From Odontesthes bonariensis (lineage: Eukaryota > Chordata > Actinopteri > Atheriniformes > Atherinopsidae): a DNA stretch of 64,000 nt. Positions 53,918 to 64,000 of the stretch are shown piece after piece. The stretch covers positions 25,069,322 to 25,133,321 of the forward strand of contig NC_134516.1 in the NCBI RefSeq assembly GCF_027942865.1. Reading direction: 5' to 3'. The notes under the pieces are model-generated. The model searched no databases. It saw only the letters and a list, made by a program, of their open reading frames with translations, and was not told where the DNA came from. Within the stretch, counting starts at the first letter, position 1. Every line of letters begins with the position of its first letter. The position numbers and the translations under genes were made by a program.

Positions 53918-55086
53918 GATTCTTTTTTTATTGACATTCAGAAACAAACATTCACATCCGGTACATGTGCATACATCTTACATCTCTTGTCTGTCCTAAA
54001 TGCCAAAGTGGTCTAAACGATGACAAAAAAAAGAACCAAACAACAACAAAAACACACAAGAATATGTACAAAGTGGGGAGTGATCCTTTTTATATGGCAT
54101 AGTTATTGATCTGTAAAAATAAAATCAGGCCTATGGGGCGTGACATAGTTGACCCAGTTTTCCCAGTATGAGGTGAATTTCTCCAGTTTAAAGTGAACAA
54201 ATGCTGTTATTCTCTCCATTTTATATCTGTCCATTGTGATATCCATCCAGATGTTGACAGTTGGGCTCTCTTGTGATAGCCATTTCCTGGTGATATTCTT
54301 TTTGCAAGCCATTAGCAGGATATTTATGAGGTGCTTATCTCCTTTCAGCCATCCCTCAGGTATGTGTCCGAAAAACATAGTCTTAATGTCAAGGGGTATT
54401 TCACATTTGAAGATGTCCTGTAGGGCGTTGTGTATCTTTTTCCAATAGTCCTTCATGAGCGGGCAGTCCCAGAAAATGTGATAATGGTTTGCATTTTGAT
54501 TTCCACACTTCCTCCAGCAGACTGAGGAGTTATTGTCATAGTGAGATTGCTGGGAGGGTGTAATAAAGCACCTAATCAGGCTTTTCCAGCCAAACTCCCT
54601 CCACTTCTGTGAGCTGGTACACATCCATTGATACCTCCATATTGTTGTCCATTCTTCTTCAGATATAATTATTCCTCCTTCCTTCTCCCATTTTGTTTTA
54701 ATATATGAAGTTGAACGTGATTTCAAATTCGACAGACTCTTATATAAACATGAAACAGTTCTATCAATAGTTTCTGAATTATAGGCTTTTGTAAACAGTT
54801 CAATCAAACATGTGCCAGTCGTTGTTACATTTTTCATCTTCGTATCAACGTAGTGCCGCAGCTGCAGATATCCATAGAAGTCTTGTTTTTCTAATAAATG
54901 TGTCCTTTTAAGCGTTTCAATACTGAGCATTTTTCCATCTTTCATTACCCTGCATAAGACTGTTATACCCTCAGCTATCCAATCTTTGAATCTAGAGTCC
55001 AACTTATTAGGTGTAAACTCTGAGTCATAGGCGCACCATTTAAGAACTGTAATATCACTCTCGAGTTTATGTTCCTTTATGATAGA
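53918..55086 (-). mobile_element. L1/Tx1-like LINE, 5' truncated, in V-segment leader intron region
   Basis: Flanked by an 11-bp duplication CCCAAAAGAAT (53907-53917 and 55087-55097). The plus strand starts with ATTCTTTTTTTATTG, the inverse of an A-rich 3' end. It carries the C-terminal part of ORF2 (54103-55002). Only about 1.2 kb is retained, typical of a truncated target-primed insertion. Confidence 0.9.
54103..55002 (-). pseudogene. L1-like ORF2 C-terminal region
   Basis: A 299-codon open stretch with no RT motifs. It has KTKWEKEGGIIISEEEWTTI, then the zinc-knuckle-like CWRKCGNQNANHYHIFWDCP (C...C......H....C), then MFFGHIPEGWLKGDKHLINI and LLMACKKNITRKWL. This is the domain after the RT in fish L1/Tx1-clade LINEs. 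The upstream RT and endonuclease were never copied, so no active protein is possible. It is open over its full length. Confidence 0.85.
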
Positions 55087-55097
55087 CCCAAAAGAAT

Positions 55098-56283
55098 TTT
55101 AAGACCCAAAGAGACAATTTACAGCATCGAGCAGTTGGTTGTACTCACATTATGTCATCATCACTGAAGGGCATCATCTTCATTCAACACTGAGAGATGC
55201 AATGGCTGTCTGCAAGCTGTATATCAACAGTGTTGAAGTTAGTTAAAGGCTTTCACAAACTACTGAAACAGGTGTTACTCTGCACCGGTCTGGTAAGGAT
55301 CCGACTGCCACGGGTTCCGTATTCTGTACATTAAGGGGGGTTCTGTGTGATGTCCCAGGGGGCTCAGCGAATAAATTAGAACATTCTGGGGTTCTAATTC
55401 TGCACTAAGAGAAAGGGTCATGGAGTAAAGAGGTTTTTAAATCAAAACAAACATTTCTGTCCAGGCTTCTCATGTGGGAAGCTGAAAATCTGCTATACTT
55501 GTACACACTCGTTCAGGTTCACAGTTCACACCAGTGAGCAGCTAACAACTACGTGAAAACAGCGTTATATAGTGGCCATCCCCCTCTATATTCTCACCAT
55601 TATCTGTTGGACAACCCAAAGTACATCAGTCAGGCAGAGAAGTTGAAACTGTTGATGAACTTGCTTCGAGACAACAGCTGAAACATCCAGTTTGAAACGT
55701 TCTACGTCTTCAAGGTTTGCATCTAAATGTTTGATGTTCAACCACGTTGTCAACATTCAATACGTATGACTGGAATGTTTATTTAAAAAGGGAAACTGGG
55801 CCGCGAGAGGCCACCCAGCCTTTGTGCAACAAAGTTGTTAAATACTGATCTCTTAAATCAGTACCGGTCCGCGAGACATTCCAAACCGGGAAAATAAAAA
55901 AAAGTTTTAAAATTTAATTTTTTTTTCTTTAAATTTAAAAAAAAGACATGGAAATCAGGAATTCTTTAATTTCACTCGCTCCTACACTCGATTCTATACT
56001 TGGAAATTGCATAGATTGAATTATAGGAGGCCGATTGTGCACGTTTATTTTTTTCAATGATGTCTGTCATCATATCCTAATTATCCTAATTTGTAAAAGC
56101 GTCTGCTAAATGTAATATAAAAGAAGTGAATGCATGTTGAAATACCCCCACCCTCAGTGTCTGTTGAACGTAAAGTACAAAAAAAGTAGCTCATTTCGAC
56201 TGTTTGCTTCTCTTCTTTGTACAGATCAGGTGGAGTGTGGCTGACTGTCACTGAGAGAGGAACCTGTGGCTTTTAAGATTAAG
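55098..56283. other. No recognisable gene
   Basis: AT-rich non-coding sequence. A minus-strand ATG at about 55184 followed by a GTGAGT donor at about 55145 was considered as a V leader, but its peptide is not hydrophobic. Homopolymer T and A runs lie at about 55910-55945. Confidence 0.5.
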
Positions 56284-56322
56284 ATTAAGAGTCTCATGCT
56301 CTACCGACTGAGCTAGCCGGGC
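56284..56322 (-). pseudogene. Truncated tRNA-Lys (5' half)
   Basis: The minus strand carries GCCCGGCTAGCTCAGTCGGT and continues through AGAGCATGAGACTCTTAATC. This is identical to the first 39 or so bases of tRNA-Lys(CTT) at 57677-57749, including the anticodon. It then runs into repeated TTAATC, with no T arm or 3' acceptor. It belongs to a duplicated segment. Confidence 0.85.
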
Positions 56323-56912
56323 TAATCGCATGTTATAAAATATGCCTTCCGAAAAAAAAGACGAGATAAAACAAGCCTAAGTCAACTTTCAGAGATTTAG
56401 AATGACATCAGAACACATTCCTCCTTTCCAACCTCTACCTACTCCACTCGACTGGATCCCACTCAGCTGTTAGGGTTTTCCATGAGGTAATACCACCTGG
56501 CACCAGGTGGTACAGTTTTAGCACCTACTCGGTCGGGGTCGAGTTGAGTTGAGCCGAAAATGTGACATCTACAGACTGCAGTCCACTGATTGGCCAGGGA
56601 GTGATGTCACTGGATGAGTCATGAAAGCCACTCCTTAACAAGAACCGGCAACAGCAACAGTTGGATTTGATGTATTCTGTGATCGTCAACGAGGTGGATT
56701 GCTAGACGCAAAGACATAGACCAAGCAGCAGGTAAACCTTTGCCTCGATGTCCTAAATTGTTGTGTCATGTTTGTGTCACATAAGACTGACATCACAGGA
56801 CTTTTGGACCTCCTTGCTATAACGATCCCACCCACATTGAGGTGGTTGTGAGTAAGTACTGGTGGAAAAGAGCTTAATGTTGCAGGAGAACTGCCTCATC
56901 GCACATCAGAAT
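56284..56912. repeat. Segmental tandem duplication, unit 1
   Basis: About 600 bp nearly identical to 57712-58341, in the same orientation and 1.43 kb apart. Each unit begins within a tRNA-Lys sequence and ends at ATCAGAATT. Within it, a 180-bp block (ACTCCACTCGACTGGATCCC ... GATTGGCCAGGGAGTGATGT) is also present at 57205-57390, so that block occurs three times. Confidence 0.85.
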
Positions 56913-57036
56913 TGTGTATGTTAATGGGAGGAACTGAAGGCCCGTCTTCAGAGATAAATGCCCTTTTTCACCATGGCCTGACATGGCTTTCTTCATGGTC
57001 TTCTAATATGCAAGTAAGATTTGAGCATGAAATTAA

Positions 57037-57147
57037 TGTCAGGAGTGGGATTTGAACCCACGTCTCCTTTGGGAGACCAGAAGTCCCTGTGCTAAGGAAG
57101 GAATGAAGCCTTGAGTCTGGCGCCTTAGACCGCTCGGCCATCCTGAC
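57037..57147 (-). tRNA. tRNA-Leu(CAA) with intron
   Basis: Minus strand. The acceptor stem is GTCAGGA at the 5' end pairing with TCCTGAC at the 3' end (7 of 7), discriminator A. The D-arm box A TGGCCGAGCGGTCTAAGG and box B GGGTTCAAATCCC are present. The anticodon CAA lies in ACTCAAG, followed by an intron of about 27 bp, as usual in eukaryotic tRNA-Leu(CAA). The long variable arm (CTCCCAAAGGAG) is typical of leucine tRNAs. It is not part of the duplicated units. Confidence 0.95.
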
Positions 57148-57676
57148 ACCATTACTTCCCTGACTGTGTAAAATACGACAAACATGAACCAAAATTCAAA
57201 ATGCTACTCCACTTGACTATATTCGACTCAGGTTTTAGGGTTTTTCACGAGGGAGTAACAGCTGGTAGCAGCTACATTTTTAGCACCTACACGGCAGGGA
57301 TTCGAGTTGAGTTGAGCCGAAAATGTGACGTCTACAGACTGCAGGCCACTGATTGGCCAGGGAGTGATGTCACTGGATGAGTAATGAAGGCAAGAGAGGG
57401 CCAGAGGCCATGGGTCGTTATTCAGATTTTTCTTATTTTGTTTTAAAGTGAATGATCATACTTGAGCAAAAAGGGAATACAGAAATGATATGAGCCCAAA
57501 GAAAGGTAAACATAATGCTCTTGCGCAAGTTTGAATGTTTTTGATTCATATTGTGCATTTCAGGAGGTTTGTGATCTTTCAAAGAGGCACCACTGAGGAC
57601 GCTGTGATGGTGGTAACTGAGCTGAACTTTGACTTTAAGTGCTGGATCAAACATCTGTTGATTATTAAAACTGCTA

Positions 57677-57749
57677 CGCCCAACGTGGGGCTCGAACTCA
57701 CGACCCTGAGATTAAGAGTCTCATGCTCTACCGACTGAGCTAGCCGGGC
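57677..57749 (-). tRNA. tRNA-Lys(CTT)
   Basis: Minus strand, 73 nt without CCA. The 5' end GCCCGGC pairs with GTTGGGC at the 3' end (one G-T pair), discriminator G. Box A TAGCTCAGTCGGTAGAGC and box B GAGTTCGAGCCCC are intact. The anticodon loop is CTCTTAA with anticodon CTT. It looks functional. Confidence 0.97.
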
Positions 57750-58341
57750 TAATCACATGTTATAAAACATGCCTTCCGAAAAAAAAAAGACGAGATAAAA
57801 CAAGCCTAAGTCAACTTTCAGAGATTTAGAATGACATCAGAACACATTCCTCCTTTTCAACCTCTACCTACTCCACTCGACTGGATCCCACTCAGCTGTT
57901 AGGGTTTTCCATGAGGTAATACCACCTGGCACCAGGTGGTACATTTTTAGCACCTACTCAGTCGGGGTCGAGTTGAGTTGAGCCGAAAATGTGACATCTA
58001 CAAACTGCAGGCCACTGATTGGCCAAGGAATGATGTCACTGGATGAGTCATGAAAGCCACTCCTTAACAAGAACCGGCAACAGCAACAGTTGGATTTGAT
58101 GTATTCTGTGATCGTCAACGAGGTGGATTGCTAGACGCAAAGACATAGACCAAGCAGCAGGTAAACCTTTGCCTCGATGTCCTAAATTGTTGTGTCATGT
58201 TTGTGTCACATAAGACTGACATCACAGGACTTTTGGACCTCCTTGCTATAACGACCCCACCCACATTGAGGTGGTTGTGAGTAAGTACTGGTGGAAAAGA
58301 GCTTAATGTTGCAGGAGAAATGCCTCATCGCACATCAGAAT
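57712..58341. repeat. Segmental tandem duplication, unit 2
   Basis: Matches 56284-56912. It overlaps the 5' half of the intact tRNA-Lys. It ends at ATCAGAATT, where an AAT microsatellite (about 58340-58358) and a different repeat begin. Confidence 0.85.
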
Positions 58342-58393
58342 TAATAATAATAATAATACATTTTATTTATAGGCACCTTTCATAGGCACTCAA

Positions 58394-59260
58394 GGGGGGT
58401 ATTCCTAGAAAGTAGCTAAAGAAAGCCAGGCTGTAGCCGGAAAGCGTCGCTTGAACTGACACCATCTCCCAATTAAGCCTCAAGTCGTTCCATGAAGCCA
58501 GCTCAGCTGCATCTCGGTGAGGCTAATCCAAGCGAGACTTACATAGCCTGGCTGAGTGCGAGTGTACGAGGAACGTAAGAAGCCCTGACGAGTGGATGGT
58601 GGAAAAACAGAGATGGCAGAAAAGGAGAGCAAGACAAGAGCTTTTATTTTTTCGGCAGCTGAACAAATAATGCTTATGGAGCTGCATGAGGATTTTAAAA
58701 GTTCATCACCAGAAATGGTAATACAGCTGCGATCAATAAAGCGAAGAAACGGCATGGCAAACAACTGCAGACAGACTAAATAAGTTATGAAAGTTTCATA
58801 CCATTGTTAATTGTTAGACATTTATTTTACTGTCCTCATGTATTTATGCTCTCCTCTTGGTGTTATAATGTGTTTACATAAAGCATGCTGAATTGTCTCT
58901 GAATGAGATGTACAGCACAAATATACTGGCCCTGCTCAGTTTATTAATAACCCAATAATCGACACCATCATCATACTTTGTGACTATATTATCCCGTGTG
59001 TGTGACCCAGATATTAATTTTTCACTGTTACATCTCAACAGGAGCAATCTTAACAGCCAAAAGCGTACCTGGCAGCAGGTGAAGGTAAAGTACAGGAAAA
59101 TATTTCAGAGTGGTAAGTAGCCTTTGAAGAAATGTGTTTGTCCAATAAAGAGAGCGCCAAACTAGATATGGAATACAAGAAACTGAAAATAAAAAAGATC
59201 AAGCTAGAGATTATGAAACTGGAGATGGACGTGTATAAATTCAGATAAAGGAGAATTTCA
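58394..59260 (+). mobile_element. PIF/Harbinger element, left end and Myb-like gene
   Basis: A left terminus of the form GGGGGGTATTCCTAGAAAG at 58394 is close to the common Harbinger end GGGGGTATTCCAGAAAGC. The Myb-like gene follows. The right terminus was not recognised, so the right limit given is only the end of the gene. Confidence 0.55.
58592..59247 (+). pseudogene. Harbinger Myb/SANT-like DNA-binding protein, multi-exon
   Basis: Exon 1 contains MAEKESKTRAFIFSAAEQIM then LMELHEDFKSSS, the first helix of the Myb/SANT-like domain (F(S/T)..E...L.EL.E.FK). After an intervening region, a second piece near 59055-59115 reads KRTWQQVKVKYRKIFQS, and a third near 59160-59247 is a Lys-rich helix (LDMEYKKLKIKKIKLEIMKL) with a stop. 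This order (Myb helix, WQQVK.KYK, coiled C-terminus) is that of the Harbinger accessory protein. Exon 1 has lost residues and its open frame runs on to a stop at 58783. It is likely inactive. Confidence 0.65.
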
Positions 59261-59822
59261 TGTTGTGAACTGTATTTAATTCTGTTTTCTCTCCACAGCT
59301 TGAGAAACATGTAATAATAATTAAACAATTCAACACAACTTGAACTCAAACTTGTCATTATTGTACGGTTCATGCAACGTGTTAGAAATGTGTTTTTTAC
59401 ATTTATATTCACAGTGGGGTGCCATGACCTAAACGTGTGGAAAGTTATAAATCATCTCTGTCCATTTAGCCTTCTTACACTTGCTCTGACTTAAACTGCT
59501 ACTGTGTCAATGCTAAATTATGAAAAGAAGTTCTAACTCAAAGGTCACAACAATAAGGATCAAAGGAAATATGTGTCCCTGTACAGGTCCCTCACTGTGT
59601 CAGGAGAAACTGAGTCCTTTCAGGCACTAGAACCTGCAGGGACTCAACGAAGAAAAGACTTGAGCCTGAAAAGTTGTCCACAAGACAAAATGTATAAAAT
59701 ATGAAGTATACTATTAATTTAAGATGGTTCTGTCAGAAGTCAGCCATGGTGCCTGAGAACTTTAAGCAATGAACCTGTATTTAATTTGGCCAAAGGTCAT
59801 CTCTATCCGTGCCCTTGTTTTA

Positions 59823-59930
59823 GCATGTACATGTGCATGTGCATGTGCATGTGCATGTGCATGTGCATGTGCATGTGCATGTGCATGTGCATGTGCATGT
59901 GCATGTGCATGTGCATGTGCATGTGCATGC
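59823..59930. repeat. Hexanucleotide tandem repeat (CATGTG)n
   Basis: About 18 perfect copies of ATGTGC/CATGTG. Alternating purine-pyrimidine. All frames are open across it and the predicted peptides (HAHAHA, CACACA, MCMCMC) are artefacts. Confidence 0.97.
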
Positions 59931-60404
59931 CTCTTTCTGAACACAACACCCAGTGTGGACACATCATGGCTGGGACAGCAGCAGCAGCCACAAACACGTC
60001 CAAACTTTCTGTATTCAGCAGAAGTGGAATATAGCTGATGGATCACTTTTTAAAGAAAGTCCACCAAAACTTTGGACACATTCTGAGTCTCCACAAAAGA
60101 AGAAGAGATTTTGTTGAAAAGTCAGTTTGTCATTTTATCGAGGTCTCTCTGCTCTTTGTGTAACTTAGATATTCTACATCTGAAATGATTCTTTATAAAG
60201 TATTTTATTCAAATAAAACGATAACCTCTGATCTGAAGACAGCTGATTTAGTGCCGGTCACATGATCACATCATTTATAGGATTAAAAACATGTTAGATT
60301 TGTACAAAAGAGCCTCAGATTATCAACACTGATTATTTTAGATCGAAAGAAATGAATGATCACTTTTCTTTGTGGGACACGTTTCCATCAAAGTGTGAGA
60401 CGAT

Positions 60405-60452
60405 ATGAATGAATGAATGAATGAATGAATGAATGAATGAATGAATGAATGA
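60405..60452. repeat. Tetranucleotide repeat (AATG)n
   Basis: About 11 to 12 copies of GAATGAAT. Non-coding. Confidence 0.95.
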
Positions 60453-60855
60453 GTTCAGAGTTGGTTCAAACAGCTCTTCAACATGTTGAACTCATCAGTT
60501 ACAGAGGAGACGGAGAGTTCATTTAAGGGCTGTAAATCATCTTTAATGGTGCCACATGTGTCCAGTTTGTCTTTGTTACCATAACTGGACAAACCCTGAT
60601 GATCAGGACTGAATAAATGTTACTGATCCATGTTCAGTTCAGCTCTAATGTAACTAATATCTGCTGGAACTGGGACGGAAGGGGACTTTTTTGCCCTCTT
60701 GTGGTGTAAAGATAAACTGCATGATGTCAGTTTCATGATGCAGAAACTCCGTGAAGAAAATAAATGTGGAAATATAAAGACTTTTCTCATCTTCTTGTTG
60801 AAGCTCCAACCTCCATCATATCATAAAGATCTCATCCATCCTTTCCCTGTTCCTG

Positions 60856-61980
60856 TATGGCGTGATCTTTGTGCCACCAGGTTGAGCGCGCAGTGACACT
60901 GATTTGAGGGCACAGATCTATCTGAAGGAACAATAATTTTAAGCGTGTGCGTATGAATCTCACACACGCTCGCTCATAGGTGCTCGGACACGCGCTCAAC
61001 TCTGACAAACTGCTCGCTCAAACGGCTCACTCTGCTCGCGCTCGGCTCTATCTCTCTGGTCGCTCGCGGCTCTGTCTCTGCGCTCGCAACTCTGTTAGTT
61101 GTATGTAAATGAGCCACATGTGGCAGAACCAATCACAGACTGGTAGTTCTCACAGACTGGTATTTGTGTGATGGATACTAAAAAAATAAGGAGGAAGAAT
61201 TGTAGTAATCATGTTAAAACTGGTGTAGTTGGGTGCTAGCTAGTTAGCCTACTGATTACTGTTGTAGGGTGTCACAAATATTTTAGAGAAAGAAACCTAA
61301 CATCAACTTTTTTTATTTGTTTCTCTTTATATTCTTTCATGTATTTTTAATGTTTCTTCCACTCCCTGCTGCAATGCTTTTATTTTATGTAAAGAATTGT
61401 TTTGTACATGAAATGTGCTACAAATAAATTTGATTTGATCAAAATCTAAAACGGTAGAAAAATAAAACTACACCAGCTTAGGAAATTATTATTAAATGTT
61501 TGAATTATTGAAGTGGTTGTTTTTACCTAGTAAGTTATGAACTATACCAGCTGACCCACAGTGGGTTTTTTAAACTTTAAACTGATCAATTGTGTTATTG
61601 GTTTAATCTGTAATGGTTACTGGTTTGACAAAAAATATATAACATCTAGTTTAATTCCTTTAGGGTGATGGTAGAAGTTCAATTGAGTCTGCAGACTCTG
61701 CACTGATTGGCTGGTGGTGTGGCTCATTTACATACAACTAACAGAGTTGCGAGCGCAGAGACAGAGCCGCGAGCGAGCAGAGAGATAGAGCCGAGCGCGA
61801 GCAGAGTGAGCCTTTCTAGCGAGCAGTTTGTCAGAGTTGAGCGCGTGTCCGAGCACCTATGAGCGAGCGTGTGTGAGATTCATACGCACACGCTTAAAAT
61901 TATTGTTCCTTCAGATAGATCTGTGCCCTCAAATCAGTGTCACTGCGCGCTCAACCTGGTGGCACAAAGATCACGCCATA
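60856..61980. mobile_element. Fold-back element with about 280-bp terminal inverted repeats
   Basis: The left arm (about 60858-61135) and right arm (about 61700-61978) are inverse copies, starting TGGCGTGATCTTTGTGCCAC and including TTGTATGTAAATGAGCCACA and GCTCGCTCATAGGTGCTCGG. TA is found at each edge (60856-60857 and 61979-61980). The 560-bp centre is AT-rich and non-coding, with an AATAAA near 61422. The ORFs running across the right arm are not conserved. The TA edge suggests a mariner-type target but the family is unknown. Confidence 0.85.
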
Positions 61981-62163
61981 CAAGGACAGCTTATTTGGAT
62001 TCAAATGTTTATCTGATGGAGAGAGGTGGGATTTGATCTGGAACAACGCTTTATTTTGGAGGTATTTATTCAGCAAGTGCGAATCTGTCAATATGTGTCA
62101 AACTTTACCGAACCCTGTTGCTGTTGTTCTACCGCTGCCTCCATCTTTTAGTGTCCGCGTTAA

Positions 62164-62584
62164 AGCAATACAATGTAACTTCTCAAAAAGCCCACTCTGG
62201 AGCTCCCCCTACAGGCTTGGAGGTAATGTACGGTTACACTGTCGTAAATACAACACCCTTTCGCTTTCACTTTTCACGTTTGTTGACGAACCGGCGAGGA
62301 GTCAGAAGGTGCAAGCTATGTCGACCGAGAAGGTAAGAGTAATCAAATGTATCCGGGAGCGTGAGAGGGGTCTATTTGTTTTTGCGGTAGGTGTGCCAGA
62401 AAGCAAGTCGAAGTACTTCCGCTCAGCTCCCGGGCCGCTCCAGCAAAGTTACATAGCGCAGTTATTCCAACTGAGACCCCCGAAGGGCATAGGAGACAGG
62501 CCAATCGTAATATTAAAACTCATTCTAGCCGCACAATTTTTTTCAAGCTGCTATTTTAAGGTAGAAATGTTACATAGTATTGCT
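62164..62584. mobile_element. TTAA-flanked MITE (AGCAATACAATGTAAC family)
   Basis: Termini AGCAATACAATGTAACTTCT and, from the right, AGCAATACTATGTAACATTT, with TTAA at 62160-62163 and 62585-62588. Length 421 bp, no transposase. The terminal sequence resembles that of the 10919-15383 MITE (TATAATGTGTAATATTT), so they may be related. Confidence 0.85.
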
Positions 62585-62588
62585 TTAA

Positions 62589-63047
62589 TGTGTGGCTTTG
62601 ATGTTTTAACTAACATGTTAAACAGTGTTTAATAAACACCAGAGTCACACAGAGAAAACAGACCAACAGCTGCTGTGTCCAGGGAGCCTAAATGAGGAAT
62701 GAGGGCTTTTCTCTGAGAGCGAAGGTGTCAGTACAGCAGAGGAAACATCCCAAATGTAGCGGACACTTGAGTTTCTATATGTTGTCTTTTTAGGCGTGTT
62801 GAATCAGTTTTTTGGGGTTCACTCCTCAGCTGCTGGACTCCTATCTGCTCCTCCAAACGGCTGATAACTTTCTACTGTATACACTTAAAAACATGGAGCC
62901 TCTTGTGTTTGTTGTTGTGGACAACTTTCCTGTTAGCTGAAACATTTCAGAGTTCTCCTCAGACTGGATTCAGTGGGCATAAAGGTGTCTTTAACAGAGG
63001 GAACGAGGATTTATCTCTGTGCTTCACCCCGGCAGAAGCAGCCAGTG
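62589..63047. other. No recognisable gene
   Basis: Apparently single-copy sequence. The short ORF at 62903-63139 starts with a hydrophobic run but has no ATG at the proper place and no domain. Confidence 0.4.
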
Positions 63048-63130
63048 AGGGGGCGGGGCTTGTTCCAAACGCTCAGCTGCTCTCCCATTGGTTATTACTT
63101 ATGACGTCAGAGACGGACAGAGTTCCTACT
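63048..63130. promoter_or_regulatory. Promoter-like cluster: GC box, inverted CCAAT, CRE
   Basis: GC box GGGGGCGGGGC at 63049-63059, inverted CCAAT (ATTGG) at 63087-63091, and a full palindromic CRE TGACGTCA at 63102-63109, within 65 bp. There is no TATA box at a fitting distance. This spacing is common in TATA-less vertebrate promoters. The gene it would serve is not identified. Confidence 0.4.
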
Positions 63131-64000
63131 GGCTCCTGAAGCCGGTGTAGCGGAAGTGGTTCTGGAGGCTGCAGCGACACTTGTAATGTTCACAGCTTCT
63201 GTTTGACACCTCAGAGTTTATAAAACTCATACAACACTATCAGAACACATGGTCACCATAGGAACCTTTACAAGTTCAGGCTTTCTAAAGTAACGGGACA
63301 CACACACATCAGTCCAATCCAGATGTTTTTCTCATCTTTTCATAGTTTCCTGTTCTGGCTTCATAACTCAGATGGAATCAGTCAGTGAAAAACACAGCAG
63401 GCTGTGAGAGAAAGTAAAGGTGTTCACCAGACCAACCAAGCCTGAACCTGAGGGATGTATCACTGAAATTACTGAGCACATCATCAGACAGGAGAAGAGG
63501 AAGCCCATTTTCACTGATATCAGCATCAGACAGCAGATCTGGAGGTGCTTTTCTTTCTACAGCTGGCCTTCACTCCTCTGTGTCTTCTCTCCAACCATCT
63601 TTGTCCCAACCATTGCATCTGTGGTGTTCAGCACATCTGCAGCATCAGGCCCGCTGGCTCCGTTCTGCTCGTCTTCTGCAGACGGAGCTTTTTCATGGCA
63701 GGAAACCATCCAGTGAGTCAGGATTCTGCAGGAACCACTGGAAGACTTTCACTTCCTCCTTTAGTTGAACGCTTCATCAAACTGACATCATGCAGTTCCT
63801 CTATTCGCCACCAGAGGGAGACACGTCTCCATCAATGCAGAGTCCCGCTCAGTATTACTGACAGTACTTCACAGCCACTGAGAGGACACATTTAAATCAG
63901 TAACATACAAAGAAATGATTTCTGTATTTGAGCCAGGCTTCCACCTCCATATAAGACACACACTGTGTCCTCATACAACAAGCAGCTCTCCTGTCTGAGC
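63131..64000. other. Unassigned right edge
   Basis: ORFs at 63420-63716 (MFTRPTKPEPEGCITEITEH...) and 63545-63895 have no recognisable domain and are not called as genes. A CTCF-like motif CCACCAGAGGGAG is at 63808-63820. The sequence could be a 5' UTR or first intron of a gene beyond the window. Confidence 0.4.

Noticed and set aside
55144..55186. Leader exon for the second V segment
   Set aside because: There is a GTGAGT donor after a short ATG frame, but the peptide (MKMMPFSDDDI) is not hydrophobic and does not look like a signal peptide.
56284..56322. A second functional tRNA-Lys
   Set aside because: Only the 5' half is present. There is no T arm and no 3' acceptor strand.
59762..60046. 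ORFs encoding HAHAHA, CACACA and MCMCMC peptides
   Set aside because: They are translations of the perfect CATGTG hexamer repeat in different frames.
61937..62632. A 231-codon ORF as a gene
   Set aside because: It runs from the inverted arm of the fold-back element into the TTAA MITE at 62164-62584, with no domain. It is an accidental open frame.
1..64000. CRISPR arrays, operons, ribosome-binding sites, prokaryotic terminators
   Set aside because: Splice sites, tRNA intron, V(D)J signals and fish transposons show a vertebrate genome. Tandem arrays here lack spacers of unique sequence.

Overview
This is vertebrate nuclear DNA, almost certainly from a teleost fish. The main evidence is two T-cell receptor beta-type V gene segments with 22/23-bp recombination signals, an intron-containing tRNA-Leu(CAA), tRNA-Lys(CTT), and a repeat load typical of fish (hAT, PIF/Harbinger, Kolobok-like TTAA elements, L2, L1/Tx1-like, RTE, RLE-type LINE, BEL/Pao). 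Nothing prokaryotic is present. I cannot name the species. Roughly the first 43.5 kb is almost entirely mobile-element sequence. Host-gene material is confined to about 44.3-57.8 kb.

Layout. 1-1890: BEL/Pao fragment split by a 555-bp MITE. 3021-25561: a large inverted duplication. Its left arm (minus) is short (about 4 kb). Its right arm (plus) is inflated to about 16.7 kb by insertions. Both arms end in a 12-bp-unit minisatellite. The right arm holds a Kolobok-type element with a P2X7-like gene and a THAP-domain gene in convergent orientation (10954-15227). It also holds a nest of insertions (15609-24624): TTAA element > hAT > hAT > hAT > an unclassified 8-bp-TSD element carrying a cysteine-rich multi-exon gene, with one more hAT alongside. 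The left arm preserves the pre-insertion (empty) sites for two of these insertions, so their borders can be read exactly.

25566-43520: LINEs interrupted by other elements. An RLE-type LINE (27300-36055) is interrupted by an almost full-length L2 and by a hAT with a nearly intact transposase. A minus-strand APE-type LINE (37142-43520) is interrupted by a second copy of the unclassified 8-bp-TSD element. That copy itself contains a second RLE LINE, a 9-bp-TSD element with a helicase-like fragment, and a TTAA element with a long palindrome.

43520-64000: a 10-finger C2H2 zinc-finger exon, LINE fragments, a Harbinger element inserted at the end of a truncated L2, the two TCR V segments (one with a nonsense codon, the other with an L1-like insertion upstream of its V exon), the tRNA region with a segmental tandem duplication, a Harbinger Myb-like gene, simple repeats, a 1.1-kb fold-back element, a TTAA MITE and a promoter-like CpG/CRE patch near the right edge.

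Most transposase genes carry frameshifts, stops or truncations. The two transposases of the ZBED5/FAM200-like hAT type are closest to intact, each with a single visible frameshift. All family calls come from reading translated motifs, terminal repeats and target-site duplications (TSDs) by eye. No database search was run.
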